Assembly: GCF_046237605.1 (NCBI RefSeq)
Contig: NZ_CP143542.1
Location: forward strand, 2,418,001 to 2,482,000
Direction: 5' to 3'
DNA: 64,000 nt
From: Paraperibacillus marinus
Lineage (GTDB): Bacteria; Bacillota; Bacilli; Bacillales; DSM-1321
Positions 1-9,102 of this stretch are shown here, piece after piece; position 1 is the stretch's first letter; each line of letters starts with the position of its first letter. The notes beneath the pieces were generated by a model that did no database searches, was not told the origin of the DNA, and worked only from the letters and a program-made list of their open reading frames with translations. The translations under genes were made by a program, and so were the position numbers.

Positions 1-2
1 AG

Positions 3-698
3 CAATTTAGAAAGAAAGTAATGGAGTATGACTTAAATCTTAAAAACGATTTTTCCCAATTTTTATCTCCCACTCAATATGCTTTAGATCTTAATGTAAA
101 TGCTAGTAAACTTCTTAAAAGAGAGAAGAAAATTAATGAGGCTATTAAACAATCTTTAATCGATTCTTCAAATATTCTTTCAGGGGGAGACAAGACTGTT
201 CTGGTGATGCCAGCAAATCCTGAAGTGCCAATTGAAGAAACGGACGGGGTCTCAGGGCTGACAATAAGCGATAACTTTATTTTAATCCAGATTGATCCAT
301 CCGTTACTGAAGAACATTTAAAATACGCAATTGCACATGAGTATCATCATACCATTAATATAGAGAAAAATTCTATTGGAAGTTCTGTATTAGATGGTGT
401 GATTTTTGAAGGTAAAGCTGACTCTTTCGCACATATCGTGTACCCAAAAACTGTAGTTCAATGGACAAAACCAATAGCTGATGAAGAGATTAAAGATGCT
501 TTATCAGCTTTGAAAAATGAAAGTGTATTTTACAATCAATTAATGTTGGGAGATAGCGCTAAGAATATTCCTGCACGTTCGAATTATATAATTGGCTATA
601 AAATAATGCAGAGTTATCTAAAGAAGTATCCAAAAGTAAAAATTGAAGATTGGACAACTCTTGCTCCAAATGAAATCTTAAAAAATAGTACATACTAG
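3..698 (+). CDS. DUF2268-type putative Zn-dependent protease (5' partial)
   Basis: A HEYHH zinc-metallopeptidase motif lies near residue 107 of the ATG-started product, with downstream Glu and Asp residues (FEGKADSFAH) of the kind that complete a gluzincin-like site. This pattern is typical of DUF2268 putative Zn-dependent proteases, many of which are lipoproteins of about 300 residues. An ATG occurs at 21, but the frame stays open back to the window edge with no ribosome site in front of that ATG, so the gene is probably cut by the window and its signal peptide is not visible. It is followed by a strong hairpin at 756-792. Substrate unknown. Family call moderately sure, partial status fairly sure. 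Confidence 0.6.
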   Translation, partial: QFRKKVMEYDLNLKNDFSQFLSPTQYALDLNVNASKLLKREKKINEAIKQSLIDSSNILSGGDKTVLVMPANPEVPIEETDGVSGLTISDNFILIQIDPSVTEEHLKYAIAHEYHHTINIEKNSIGSSVLDGVIFEGKADSFAHIVYPKTVVQWTKPIADEEIKDALSALKNESVFYNQLMLGDSAKNIPARSNYIIGYKIMQSYLKKYPKVKIEDWTTLAPNEILKNSTY

Positions 699-755
699 AA
701 TTTTTAGAATTAGTTCCTTACCTATCAATGTAGATTGTCCCACTATATTAAAATT

Positions 756-792
756 AAAGCACCTATCAGTGTATAAAGCTGATAGGTGCTTT
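756..792. terminator. Bidirectional terminator hairpin
   Basis: A perfect 14-bp stem (AAAGCACCTATCAG and its complement) around a 9-base loop sits between two convergent genes. A/T-rich flanks on both sides suit termination in either direction. Confidence 0.7.
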
Positions 793-935
793 CGTAAATA
801 ATAAAGGTTTACCTAATAGGTATAAATTTACTCTATTTTTTTAGATATAAGGTCTTATTAGTTGCAGTACCACTTTTAAAAACCCGGGTAAATTAACCAT
901 ATTGTTATTTTCAATCGTTAAACTACGATTTATTA

Positions 936-1379
936 CTAAAGAAAATACTTATAATAGTGTATGACACTATTACCCAATCCAATAATAATAAATAGAAGTA
1001 ACCCAAAGGAAAAGGGACTCAATGATAATTTACTAATAATTGGAATACCCTCATCTGATCCTGTATTGAATTTTGCAGTAACACGTGCATAATTCGATGA
1101 ATTCGTTGATCCAAGAGATCCCATCCATAATATTCCTGGTGAAAGCAAACTGGTAAAAAATAAAATATCTGTAAATGACCAATTTGTATTTAGTTTAATT
1201 ATCCAAACCAAAAAAAAGTTAACTAATAATGTAAGGCATACTATGATGATTTCTCGCACCTTTAAACTAAATGTTCTTTCAAGAAAGGCATTAAATTTAT
1301 TAATACTGTAAACAAAGCAAAAAACCATCAATAAAAAAAAAATATTGGCTATTATCTTAATTAAAAAATAGGAAAGAAT
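936..1379 (-). CDS. Small hydrophobic membrane protein, possibly ATT-started
   Basis: Unrecognised small membrane protein with about four hydrophobic segments and a conserved central stretch (SPGILWMGSLGSTNSS). ATG at 1328 or TTG at 1331 would give about 130 residues, but neither has a ribosome site. The frame continues upstream through another hydrophobic segment to a GGAGGGG sequence at about 1386-1392, where the properly spaced codon is ATT at 1379. That arrangement also survives in the decayed copy at 31982-32480, so I place the start there tentatively. It is the last gene of the TOMM cluster on this strand, after the ABC exporter, so a role in immunity or export is possible but unproven. 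Confidence 0.5.
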   Translation of the reverse strand: MLSYFLIKIIANIFFLLMVFCFVYSINKFNAFLERTFSLKVREIIIVCLTLLVNFFLVWIIKLNTNWSFTDILFFTSLLSPGILWMGSLGSTNSSNYARVTAKFNTGSDEGIPIISKLSLSPFSFGLLLFIIIGLGNSVIHYYKYFL

Positions 1380-1437
1380 AGAATCCCCTCCAGAATTATA
1401 TTTCTTTATTTAAGCGCTTGAATTCAAAGCTAACTAA

Positions 1438-3153
1438 TTAATAAGAATAAGTCTTCTCGAAAAGGCCTTCTGGCACCATAGTATATATTTCATCACATAT
1501 ATGGTTTATAAAATTATCATCATGTGAAACAATTATAATTATTGAATTCTCACTAGCTGCCTTTTTAATGATAGAAGACATATTTAGAATGGATTGAAAA
1601 TCTAAATTATTTGTTGGCTCGTCTAACAAATAGATTGGTGCGTCTTTATAGAATAACCTATATATTGCTAAACTTTGCCATTGCCCCCCCGATATTTGTT
1701 TGCTATCCTCATACCACTCTCCAAGTCGTATAGCCTCAGAGTAATTAGCTTTGCTTAAGAAACTATTAGGATCTAGCCATTTTACATGATTCATTATATT
1801 TTTTTCTTTACCAAGTTGATCTATATTAGATATTCCTATATTTTCTCTTAATGAAAATTCATACTTCGAAGGAGATTGATGCAGCATTTGAGATATGGTG
1901 ATTCTTTCAAAATCATTTAATATCGTTGAAGGAATATCATTAAATAATAAATCACCTGAAGACTGTGTTTTTAATCCATGAATTATCTCCAAAAGAGTTG
2001 TCTTTCCACTACCGTTTTTTCCTAATATTCCAATAATTTTACCACTATTAAATTTAAAATTCACATTTTCAAATATTATTTTTCCGTTTTTGATATAACT
2101 AAGATTTCTTGCTTCCAAACAAATTTTTTTGAAGTTATAGTGCCCCGACTCTAATTTAATTTGATCCTTCTTGAGAAAACTTCTTAAATAATCTATGTAC
2201 AACCAATCATTATAAAAGTTACTGAGAGACATAATTAATGAGTATATGCCACCAGCTACACTATTTAGGGCTTGTAATATTGAAGTTAGTGTACCCAGCA
2301 AGATTTCACCTCTTAGAGCTTTCATAATAATCTTAAATTCTAAGAAGGTGATAGATGCTAAACTTATTAGTGAGATAGAAAAATTACTTATATTTTCTTT
2401 TATTGCCAATTTTCTTGTTAGATTAAATATACTTTTAAAGAGATTAGAATGTAAGGATATTAAATAATCCATAGATCTATGTTCTACAATTTCTTTTATA
2501 TTACCAGGATTAGTAGCAATAAACAGAATATAAAATTGTTCACGAAATTTCTTATTTAACTTTTTGGACAGCTTGAAATTTTCTTTATTAAAATACAATT
2601 GAACAATTCCCATGGGCAAACTAAACACTACTATAATGAAAGCGTAGAAAAGATTCCAATTAATTATATATATACACATGGATATTACGGTGATAAACGA
2701 CGCTATTATTGAAAAAAAGTTTTCTAGCAAGGAACTTGCTTTAGCTACTGTATTACTTCTTAAGAAAAATAATTCGTTTTGGGTCTGTTCGTTAAATAAT
2801 GTTTTAAAGTATAACTGAGAAACTTTTCTTATAATTAATTCTGGTAATAAATTGTTTAATTTTAAGGTTAATAACCTCCTGAAATAATTTGAGAAGTAAC
2901 TAATTACCCTCTGTACTATTTGTGTAAGTATCATTAAAGAAAACACTTTAATCACAATGTCAAATTCACTTTTTAATTGAATATGATTTAATAGTCTTTT
3001 AGTTAAATCAATATTAATTAGAGGAAAAAGAGAAGTTATACATGTAAATAGTAGGAGAATCAAGGTAAGGTAATGCAACTTTACCGAGATTAATAAGTTT
3101 AATAAGAAAGATATATTGTAAACAATATTTTTGCTTTTTTTAAAATACAACAA
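1438..3153 (-). CDS. ABC exporter, fused membrane and ATPase domains
   Basis: This 571-residue half-transporter has a membrane domain (about residues 15-310, several hydrophobic helices) and a C-terminal nucleotide-binding domain. Visible ATPase motifs are Walker A GKNGSGKTT (about 378-386), signature ISGGQ (about 487), Walker B IYLLDEP (about 507) and the switch SHD (about 543). There is no N-terminal C39 peptidase domain, so it should not cleave leaders itself. It would act as a homodimer in the membrane. It lies 10 bases downstream of the second YcaO gene in the same direction, so it most likely exports the modified TOMM peptide or gives self-immunity. Very AT-rich like the rest of the cluster. 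Confidence 0.85.
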   Translation of the reverse strand: MLYFKKSKNIVYNISFLLNLLISVKLHYLTLILLLFTCITSLFPLINIDLTKRLLNHIQLKSEFDIVIKVFSLMILTQIVQRVISYFSNYFRRLLTLKLNNLLPELIIRKVSQLYFKTLFNEQTQNELFFLRSNTVAKASSLLENFFSIIASFITVISMCIYIINWNLFYAFIIVVFSLPMGIVQLYFNKENFKLSKKLNKKFREQFYILFIATNPGNIKEIVEHRSMDYLISLHSNLFKSIFNLTRKLAIKENISNFSISLISLASITFLEFKIIMKALRGEILLGTLTSILQALNSVAGGIYSLIMSLSNFYNDWLYIDYLRSFLKKDQIKLESGHYNFKKICLEARNLSYIKNGKIIFENVNFKFNSGKIIGILGKNGSGKTTLLEIIHGLKTQSSGDLLFNDIPSTILNDFERITISQMLHQSPSKYEFSLRENIGISNIDQLGKEKNIMNHVKWLDPNSFLSKANYSEAIRLGEWYEDSKQISGGQWQSLAIYRLFYKDAPIYLLDEPTNNLDFQSILNMSSIIKKAASENSIIIIVSHDDNFINHICDEIYTMVPEGLFEKTYSY

Positions 3154-3163
3154 ATCAATTCAC

Positions 3164-4201
3164 CTAGCTCATAGGACATTCTGGAATACTATCAAATTTA
3201 TCTTTGGTTAGAACAATTGTTTTTTGATTAAATAGACTATCTAATTCAATGTTTTTTTTAAGCGGCAAGCAATTCAAGAGCCCTTTAGCATAAACTCTAA
3301 TACACTGCAGCTTGGGATAGATGTGTTGCTCTATTTGAATAACATGAATTTCTTTAATGTACTCCGGAGAACAGTTGATTAAAGTTTTTACGGTTTGAGA
3401 AGGAACATAATTATAATCTTGCCAATTAATTTCAGCTTCTTCTAAAGTCATTAGCTTTTTCACATGCTGTATTTTTTCTGTTGATAACATCAAATTCCTA
3501 TTACCTTTATTTCCAAATAGTAGATAGTAGTAATGGAAAGCAGCCATTGAAAACGCTTCTTCTAAGGCATGATTTATAGAATCCGAATAGGACAAAGAAG
3601 AACCTAACCCGCACACCATAATATCATTCTCTTTGAAAGCTAGTGCAATTATGATCTTAAGGGGTGAAAAAAATTTATTAACAAATATATTTATTTCAAA
3701 ACCAGAAGCCTTTAAGCATTGATAATATACATTATCTTTATAGAAGTCTAGGTTGATTTTTAATCCGTCCATGCCATACCAAAATAAATACAACGAATTT
3801 TTCTCATAAATTTCTTTAAGGGCATTATAAATTGCTTTTTGAGGATCCGTGTGAGCAGCACATCCAGTTGTATCAATACTGTTATCAGAAAAAGTTGTAA
3901 ATTCATAATCTATTTTTGATTCCTTTCCCTCCTTTAACTCCCAAGTCTTCACGAGCGTAGTGGGATTAATTTTTTTTCCTCCTAACATTGTACCCCTTCG
4001 CTCCAAAACTTCTGCAAAAGCTCTTAAAATTGAATCTCTTTTTCTCAGTCCTACAGAGAAGCCCGTATCTGGACCAACTTTGGAATTTAATAAAAAGTTA
4101 CCATGACTAGAATAAAGAAGATGGATGGACTTATTTATAAATATGTCATTTGGTAAATTAAAATTAATTTCTCTCCCTAATTTATGAAAAATCTTCACCA
4201 C
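3164..4201 (-). CDS. YcaO-domain TOMM cyclodehydratase subunit, copy 1 (D1)
   Basis: A 345-residue YcaO-family protein. YcaO enzymes use ATP to activate backbone amides so that Cys, Ser or Thr side chains close to azolines. Visible family motifs are FAEVLERRG (about residues 64-72), carrying Mg-ATP-binding glutamates, and a second acidic helix HALEEAFSM (about 212-220). The glycine-rich segment before the first motif differs from copy 2. The C-terminus is short (PECPMS), not a classical PxPxP end. Start is GTG at 4201 behind AAAGGA, overlapping the preceding dehydrogenase gene by about 20 bases, which indicates translational coupling. Last of six synthetase genes and divergent from the YcaO at 5860-6978. 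Confidence 0.8.
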   Translation of the reverse strand: MVKIFHKLGREINFNLPNDIFINKSIHLLYSSHGNFLLNSKVGPDTGFSVGLRKRDSILRAFAEVLERRGTMLGGKKINPTTLVKTWELKEGKESKIDYEFTTFSDNSIDTTGCAAHTDPQKAIYNALKEIYEKNSLYLFWYGMDGLKINLDFYKDNVYYQCLKASGFEINIFVNKFFSPLKIIIALAFKENDIMVCGLGSSLSYSDSINHALEEAFSMAAFHYYYLLFGNKGNRNLMLSTEKIQHVKKLMTLEEAEINWQDYNYVPSQTVKTLINCSPEYIKEIHVIQIEQHIYPKLQCIRVYAKGLLNCLPLKKNIELDSLFNQKTIVLTKDKFDSIPECPMS

Positions 4202-4979
4202 TTCCTTTCAATGAAAACCATTGTACTGAAACAACAGGTGCTAATCGGGTGTTTAAGCCGCATAAATATGTAAGGGCATTATCTGAAAAATCGGTCAACA
4301 TTTCTTCTGAGAAATTTATTTTTGAGTTTTTTATTGGTTTATTAATATCCTTAATTTTTTGAATTAAGGTACCGACTTCAATAAGCGCATTTCTATAACC
4401 TCTTTTTCCCTGATCCAAAGTTGCTCTTCGAAGATCTAAGGCATATGCAAATGCCGTGTTCGAAGGAAGAGATTTACTACTTGTTATATCTTGGAAAGAT
4501 TCAATATTTGATTTATCCCAAACCTGTAATTCCGTTAATGAATGATTGCTACTATTATACATATAGCAACCAGGCTTAATATTGTCTAATACGTTCTCTT
4601 TAAAGACTAAAAGTAGAGGCAAAATGGAATTGGTATTTGTTAATTTATAATTTGCACTTTTTCTATAATCACCTTTAAAGGCCTTATTCATTAAATTACT
4701 TATTTGTTCTAAGTTTGATTTAATGTCATTGTCTTGCTTACTAATTGGTAATCTAATAATTGTAGTATTAAAAGGGTTTTCAATTATATTTATATGTGAA
4801 ATATCTTTCCATTCATTTAATGTATGGTCTTCAAGATTTAAAGGTAACCAAAGTTGTGATTGATGAAACTTAATAACCTCTTCTAAAAGATCTTTGTTAA
4901 TAAACATTCTATATAATAAATCATTTTTAGATGAAGATACTGCAACTTTATACACATTATTCTCATTCATAACAATCAC
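4182..4979 (-). CDS. SagB/McbC-like dehydrogenase paralogue, probably degenerate (B1)
   Basis: This 265-residue nitroreductase-fold protein belongs to the FMN-dependent azoline dehydrogenases that oxidise thiazolines and oxazolines to aromatic azoles. Kinship with copy 2 shows in GYRNALIEVG against GYRHALIEIG and CGLNTRLAPV against CGLNVRLCPI. Two signatures of active enzymes are absent: PSAGALYP is replaced by TNTNSILP, and the Lys-Tyr pair before GYR is replaced by an unrelated TLDQGK stretch. I infer loss of oxidase activity, perhaps leaving a scaffold role, since Lys-Tyr is known to be needed in characterised B proteins. Start is GTG at 4979 behind GGGA, or ATG at 4970; it overlaps the C1 gene. 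Confidence 0.75.
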   Translation of the reverse strand: MIVMNENNVYKVAVSSSKNDLLYRMFINKDLLEEVIKFHQSQLWLPLNLEDHTLNEWKDISHINIIENPFNTTIIRLPISKQDNDIKSNLEQISNLMNKAFKGDYRKSANYKLTNTNSILPLLLVFKENVLDNIKPGCYMYNSSNHSLTELQVWDKSNIESFQDITSSKSLPSNTAFAYALDLRRATLDQGKRGYRNALIEVGTLIQKIKDINKPIKNSKINFSEEMLTDFSDNALTYLCGLNTRLAPVVSVQWFSLKGSGEDFS

Positions 4980-5844
4980 ATAATTCCCAGTGGTGTGTAT
5001 TACTCAAAAAAAGCTGATTAGTATTTATTTCAAAGTATGCTCCCTTTGTGTAATCTTCATTATTTATTAGATTCCGATCCCTACAGTTTATGAGGTGTTC
5101 TATTCTATTCGACATTTGGGTTGCTAAATTCAACTTTTGGTTATTAGTCAACGGCATTTCTATCTGGAAATTATCATTTCCATCAAAAAGATCATCTAAA
5201 ATTTGTTGATAAGTTATCCTATCACCGATGCCAATCCTATGTTCAGCTTCTAACAAATTAATATTGCATAGATGACATGGAAGTTTCCATTTGGAAGAGT
5301 ACATTGAATCAATGTAAAAGTTATTGTTATAAATATAAGAGATCATAGAAAATGTGTTGGTATTCTTCATAAAATAATCCCTATATTTTTTTGATACTGC
5401 TTTATTATATGTTGGCAAGTATACAAAAAATAATTCATTTCGATTCTTACTTATTTCATTAACAAATTGATTCTCTTCAAAAAATATTTTAAAATCTCCT
5501 CTATCTTTAAAGCTAAAAGCAACTAGTTCTTCTATAATTTTTTCATTTGTAAAAAAGTTAATCTTCTGTATCTTCAAATTATTATCAGAGCTTCGAACTA
5601 GTATATTATTTTGCACAAGAAATATTAGTGCACTCTCAGTAGACTCTTGCAGAAAATCAAATATACTATGTGAACCAATATATTCACCCGTCTTTTTATT
5701 AAGAAACCTCAAGAAACAAATTATTTCTTCTTTAAAGACTCTAAATATACCACTGGCGTGTTGTACCGCAACTCCACCCTCTGGTATATCATACATAATA
5801 AACGGTTTAATTTTTAATTTCTCATAGGAATTCAATATAACCAC
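4963..5844 (-). CDS. TOMM leader-binding C protein with tetracysteine site, copy 1 (C1)
   Basis: About 293 residues, 32 to 40 percent alike by eye to the protein at 7834-8682. Shared landmarks are ISYIYNNNFYIDS, SSKWKLPCHLC and the C-terminal WELCDCYE. CHLC plus CDC supply four cysteines that would bind a structural zinc, as in McbB/SagC-type C proteins, which bind the precursor leader and present it to the YcaO subunit. The apparent start is GTG at 5844 behind a weak AAGAGAG site. The gene lies between the two YcaO-dehydrogenase sets and opens the second C-B-D triplet. Function assigned from motif pattern and context; the exact leader partner is unknown. Confidence 0.7.
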   Translation of the reverse strand: MVILNSYEKLKIKPFIMYDIPEGGVAVQHASGIFRVFKEEIICFLRFLNKKTGEYIGSHSIFDFLQESTESALIFLVQNNILVRSSDNNLKIQKINFFTNEKIIEELVAFSFKDRGDFKIFFEENQFVNEISKNRNELFFVYLPTYNKAVSKKYRDYFMKNTNTFSMISYIYNNNFYIDSMYSSKWKLPCHLCNINLLEAEHRIGIGDRITYQQILDDLFDGNDNFQIEMPLTNNQKLNLATQMSNRIEHLINCRDRNLINNEDYTKGAYFEINTNQLFLSNTHHWELCDCYE

Positions 5845-5859
5845 TCTCTTCTAAAAAAC

Positions 5860-6978
5860 TTAACTAAAAGGGACCATCCGTCCCTGATTTGGAACATCTC
5901 TTTTATTAATACCATTAATGGTATAGTTTAGCGGATTAATAATATCAGTCTTTATATGAGGAAAGGCTCCATTACCTAATATCTTTACTACAATCCCAGG
6001 AAACTCTTCTATTATAGAGGGGATATACACAATAATAAGTTCAGTTGAGAGTTCATCACCAATATCTTTTAATTTCTTTATTAATAATTTTTCAGAAGGC
6101 CTTTCACTTTGATTTTTTTTAATGCTCACACTATTGTTTTTTCTTCCGGACAAATAATTGTACTCCTCCAGTACTTCTTCTTTTGATAAACTTGCAAAGT
6201 AATCGTGATAGATATTTCCGTTACGACTTGTCTCATTTAAGTATGGTTCTAGTAAATTAGTAGGGTGTAATTCCGGAAAATGATTTGGTTTGTAATCTCC
6301 AGTTAATTGCCATGTTTCTTTTAAGGATTTATAAAGAGCACTTTCAATTGTCCACCCTGCTCCTAATCCTACACTCTTGATATTTGGGCCAGTTGCAATG
6401 GTAATGATAACGTAACAATGCTGACTAATTGATATATTGAATGTAAATATGTCATTAAAGTATGATTTTAGGTTCCTATATATTGTTTCTATACCCTTAC
6501 CTTTTAAGAAGCGATCAACAATTATATTTTCTCCTGGAGTTTTAGTTAACCAGTTAAATACCAAACTTTGTCTTTCAATAAACTCTAAAAATGAGGAATC
6601 TATTACATCATAAGAATTACGATGAAAAGCCGTACCACTTGAATCACTCCAATAATTATCAGGTAACTCCTCATATAAATTTGAATTAACTAATAATACT
6701 TCTTCTGCAGAAACTGTTACAATTTCATCATTTTTAATATTGTAACCCTGAATATTATCTACCTTTATTTTATGAGAGAGTTTTGTTTGTGTAACTCGTT
6801 CTAGCAGTTCTCCCATGGCTCCTTTTAAAGCAAGAACTTTATTAAAACTTGTTCCATCCCCTCTAGTCGTATTTCCATTGTTATTATGTATTGTAGCTAT
6901 TTTAAAATCATCTTTAAATGAACTTTCTTTAATAGTTAAACCATCTAATAGGAAAGGGGTACCATTAATTGTTTTCAT
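5860..6978 (-). CDS. YcaO-domain TOMM cyclodehydratase subunit, copy 2 (D2)
   Basis: A 372-residue YcaO protein. It contains the segment TRGDGTSFNKVLALKGAMG leading into ELLERV, matching the Gly/Ser-rich and E-x-x-E-R ATP-site region, and a second helix SLKETWQL. The C-terminus reads PNQGRMVPFS. It should phosphorylate peptide amides to drive azoline formation. The open frame runs further upstream, but the start is ATG at 6978: AGGAG lies 7 bases in front, and this gives an overlap of only 14 bases with the dehydrogenase before it. It is the D member of the first C-B-D triplet and looks more canonical than D1. Confidence 0.82.
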   Translation of the reverse strand: MKTINGTPFLLDGLTIKESSFKDDFKIATIHNNNGNTTRGDGTSFNKVLALKGAMGELLERVTQTKLSHKIKVDNIQGYNIKNDEIVTVSAEEVLLVNSNLYEELPDNYWSDSSGTAFHRNSYDVIDSSFLEFIERQSLVFNWLTKTPGENIIVDRFLKGKGIETIYRNLKSYFNDIFTFNISISQHCYVIITIATGPNIKSVGLGAGWTIESALYKSLKETWQLTGDYKPNHFPELHPTNLLEPYLNETSRNGNIYHDYFASLSKEEVLEEYNYLSGRKNNSVSIKKNQSERPSEKLLIKKLKDIGDELSTELIIVYIPSIIEEFPGIVVKILGNGAFPHIKTDIINPLNYTINGINKRDVPNQGRMVPFS

Positions 6979-7813
6979 AAGAATCTCCTGTATTTTTTTC
7001 TGGAACACCAAACCATTGAATAAGTGCAATTGGGCACAACCTGACATTCAAACCACAAGCATGCGATAAAGGCATATCTATAAATCCAGACCAACATCTT
7101 TCACTTAGTCCTGTATTGTTAATTAAGACTTCTCGAAATCTTTGGGCCATTAAACCAATTTCTATTAGTGCATGCCTGTATCCCTTATGAGAATATTTCG
7201 ATACAGCCCTTTTGTAATCAATTGCATAAGCAATACAATATGGTGCAATACAATCACCATCTAAGTTTATCAAATTTAATGTTTTCTCAATTTGTTCTTC
7301 AGTTTTCCAACTAGAAGTTCTAATTAAATTAAAGTCAGTTGAATTAAAAACAAAACTACCTGGCACTTTAATCCCTTCAATTGCTTTATCTTTTAATACC
7401 AATAATAGTGGGACTATTGGATATAAAGCCCCAGCCGATGGATAGTTTTTTGACCCTGATTCGGTAGATCTTCCAAATGCTTCATACAAAAGTTGACCAA
7501 TATCATCTAAACTAATAACAGAATCTTGTTTGAATTCTTTGGCAGATTGTGTTACCCAACGCTTCTTTATATTTAGTTGAACAATTTCTTCGTAACTATT
7601 CGGCAAAATATCTTGAAATGCAACTGTTTCAATCCATCTGAACAGATTAGGGCTTACTTCCATATTATTAATAATTGCTGAATTAACATTCATTGTATTA
7701 TTATGGAATTTTTGTACTTCCTTTAAGACCTTTTTATCTAATACTGTATCGGTTAAGAAATCCCAATCTAACAGTGTATGATTATCCTTTAATTTTTCTC
7801 TTAGGTTCTCCAA
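6965..7813 (-). CDS. SagB/McbC-like azoline dehydrogenase (B2)
   Basis: A 282-residue FMN-dependent nitroreductase-fold dehydrogenase expected to oxidise azolines to thiazoles and oxazoles. It keeps the hallmarks NYPSAGALYP (FMN/substrate region, about residue 125) and the catalytic Lys-Tyr pair in VSKYSHKGYR (about 212), followed by ALIEIG. The start is TTG at 7813, with AAGGAG about 10 bases upstream. It follows the C2 gene after 20 bases and overlaps D2. Because B1 lacks these residues, this is probably the only working oxidase of the cluster. Confidence 0.82.
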   Translation of the reverse strand: MENLREKLKDNHTLLDWDFLTDTVLDKKVLKEVQKFHNNTMNVNSAIINNMEVSPNLFRWIETVAFQDILPNSYEEIVQLNIKKRWVTQSAKEFKQDSVISLDDIGQLLYEAFGRSTESGSKNYPSAGALYPIVPLLLVLKDKAIEGIKVPGSFVFNSTDFNLIRTSSWKTEEQIEKTLNLINLDGDCIAPYCIAYAIDYKRAVSKYSHKGYRHALIEIGLMAQRFREVLINNTGLSERCWSGFIDMPLSHACGLNVRLCPIALIQWFGVPEKNTGDSYENN

Positions 7814-7833
7814 ATTAAAAAGTCTCCTTAAAT

Positions 7834-8682
7834 TTATTCATAACAATCGCAATATTCCCAATGTATGGTTGTATCTAATCTAATTTCATTAGTGGTAATA
7901 TTCATTACCAAACCTCTATACAATTCCCTGTTACTAATTGTGTTGTACTTGTTTCTACCCATAAATTTATCTAGCCTGTTCAATATTTCAGTAGAAATGT
8001 TTAAATGTTGAATTTTCGATAAAGGTAATTCTACTTGAAATTCACTTTCAAGAGTGTATAGTTCATCTATAAAACTTTGATAATTATGATTCTCGTCACT
8101 ATTTCGTAATTCTGATTCTATTAATCCTATCTGACAAATGTGGCATGGGCTCTTCCATTTACTGCTATAGGGAGAATCTATGTATAAGTTATTGTTATAT
8201 AAGTATGAAATCATTAATAAGCAATCTTCTCTTTCAAGAAATTTATCTCTAATTTTTTTCGCTAATTTCCTTGAATAGGGATTTAAAAAAATCAAGCATA
8301 GTGTATTTCCTTTAAATTCATTTATACCTTCAAAGTCTTTAAATGACAGATAAGTACCCGCTTCCAAAAATTGTTCAAGAGTACTTCCTACTTTCTCGTC
8401 ATTAGAAGAAACAATAATATTTTCCAAATTGAAGTTATTCACTTTTCGTTCTTCTATAACTCCATGTTTCAGCAAAAAATCAGTTGCTTCTGCAGTGTTA
8501 TTGTCAAATTCAGTAAAAATCACTGCAGAACTCACATTGGTTAATTGTTCTTTTTCTATTTCTAATAAAAATTCCACCATTTTTTGATTTGTAATTCGAA
8601 TAATTCCATAATCATTTTGCAATATTAGGTGGCCATCCTTAGTCAAAAATTTAACATTATTCCTAATGGTATATGTTTTCAT
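7834..8682 (-). CDS. TOMM leader-binding C protein with tetracysteine site, copy 2 (C2)
   Basis: A 282-residue protein opening the first C-B-D triplet, directly behind the first precursor gene. Landmarks shared with C1 are ISYLYNNNLYIDS, SSKWKSPCHIC and the C-terminal WEYCDCYE, so the putative zinc-binding tetracysteine (CHIC plus CDC) is intact. C proteins of this type bind the leader peptide and stimulate the YcaO partner. A TTG at 8697 is in frame, but ATG at 8682 has GAGGTG 6 bases upstream and is preferred. The N-terminal third is duplicated as a broken fragment at about 9268-9490. Confidence 0.72.
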   Translation of the reverse strand: MKTYTIRNNVKFLTKDGHLILQNDYGIIRITNQKMVEFLLEIEKEQLTNVSSAVIFTEFDNNTAEATDFLLKHGVIEERKVNNFNLENIIVSSNDEKVGSTLEQFLEAGTYLSFKDFEGINEFKGNTLCLIFLNPYSRKLAKKIRDKFLEREDCLLMISYLYNNNLYIDSPYSSKWKSPCHICQIGLIESELRNSDENHNYQSFIDELYTLESEFQVELPLSKIQHLNISTEILNRLDKFMGRNKYNTISNRELYRGLVMNITTNEIRLDTTIHWEYCDCYE

Positions 8683-8704
8683 TTTTTCACCTCGCAAATT
8701 AATA

Positions 8705-9067
8705 CGGACTATATTGGAAGTTTTATTAATTAATATCTAAGTATTTTGGCTTGTGTAATTGGAATAACTACTATTTTGTTATCTTTTTTCTTAAAGAATA
8801 TACTGTTTTAGTTGTTGAAGACCCTTGACATGTACAAGAAGAATAACACGTTGAACACCTAGTCTGACCAGTACCTGGAACAGTACAATATGTGCAGAAA
8901 CTGCCTCCTCCTGGTTCCTCAACAGCATAACCAATAACAACAGATCCGTATCCAAAGTTAGAATCTGATTGAGTGGATTGAGATTGTAAATCAGTAACTG
9001 ATGGTGGTGCTATATGATCTTTAGCCATTTTTATCTCCCTCTTCCTAATTATCCCAAATATAGTCCG
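8705..9067. repeat. Inverted repeat pair enclosing precursor 1
   Basis: CGGACTATATTGG at 8705-8717 and CCAAATATAGTCCG at 9054-9067 are inverted copies flanking the precursor gene. In a minus-strand transcript the right element lies in the leader and the left element between the precursor and the C2 gene, so the two could pair around the coding region. The same arrangement surrounds precursor 2. Confidence 0.6.
8771..9028 (-). CDS. TOMM precursor peptide 1
   Basis: An 85-residue precursor. The leader (about 1-45) includes APPSVTDLQSQSTQSDS and FGYGSVVIGYA; the putative core begins after PGGGS and holds six cysteines as CxxC, CxxC and CxC plus many Ser and Thr, ending in a basic KTVYSLRKKITK. 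Heterocyclisable density and position next to C/B/YcaO genes identify it as substrate. Earlier in-frame starts exist, but ATG at 9028 has GAGGGAG in front and matches copy 2. A minus-strand promoter precedes it (TTGAAA at 9097-9102, 16 bases, TAATAT at 9075-9080). The leader cleavage site is not evident. It does not resemble the CGx-repeat heterocycloanthracins. Confidence 0.82.
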   Translation of the reverse strand: MAKDHIAPPSVTDLQSQSTQSDSNFGYGSVVIGYAVEEPGGGSFCTYCTVPGTGQTRCSTCYSSCTCQGSSTTKTVYSLRKKITK

Positions 9068-9074
9068 CTTTACC

Positions 9075-9102
9075 ATATTATCAAATAATTTAAAATTTTC
9101 AA
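9075..9102 (-). promoter_or_regulatory. Promoter of TOMM precursor 1
   Basis: TTGAAA, a 16-base spacer and TAATAT on the minus strand, about 50 bases upstream of the ATG. The parallel element of copy 2 has the same layout. Confidence 0.5.
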
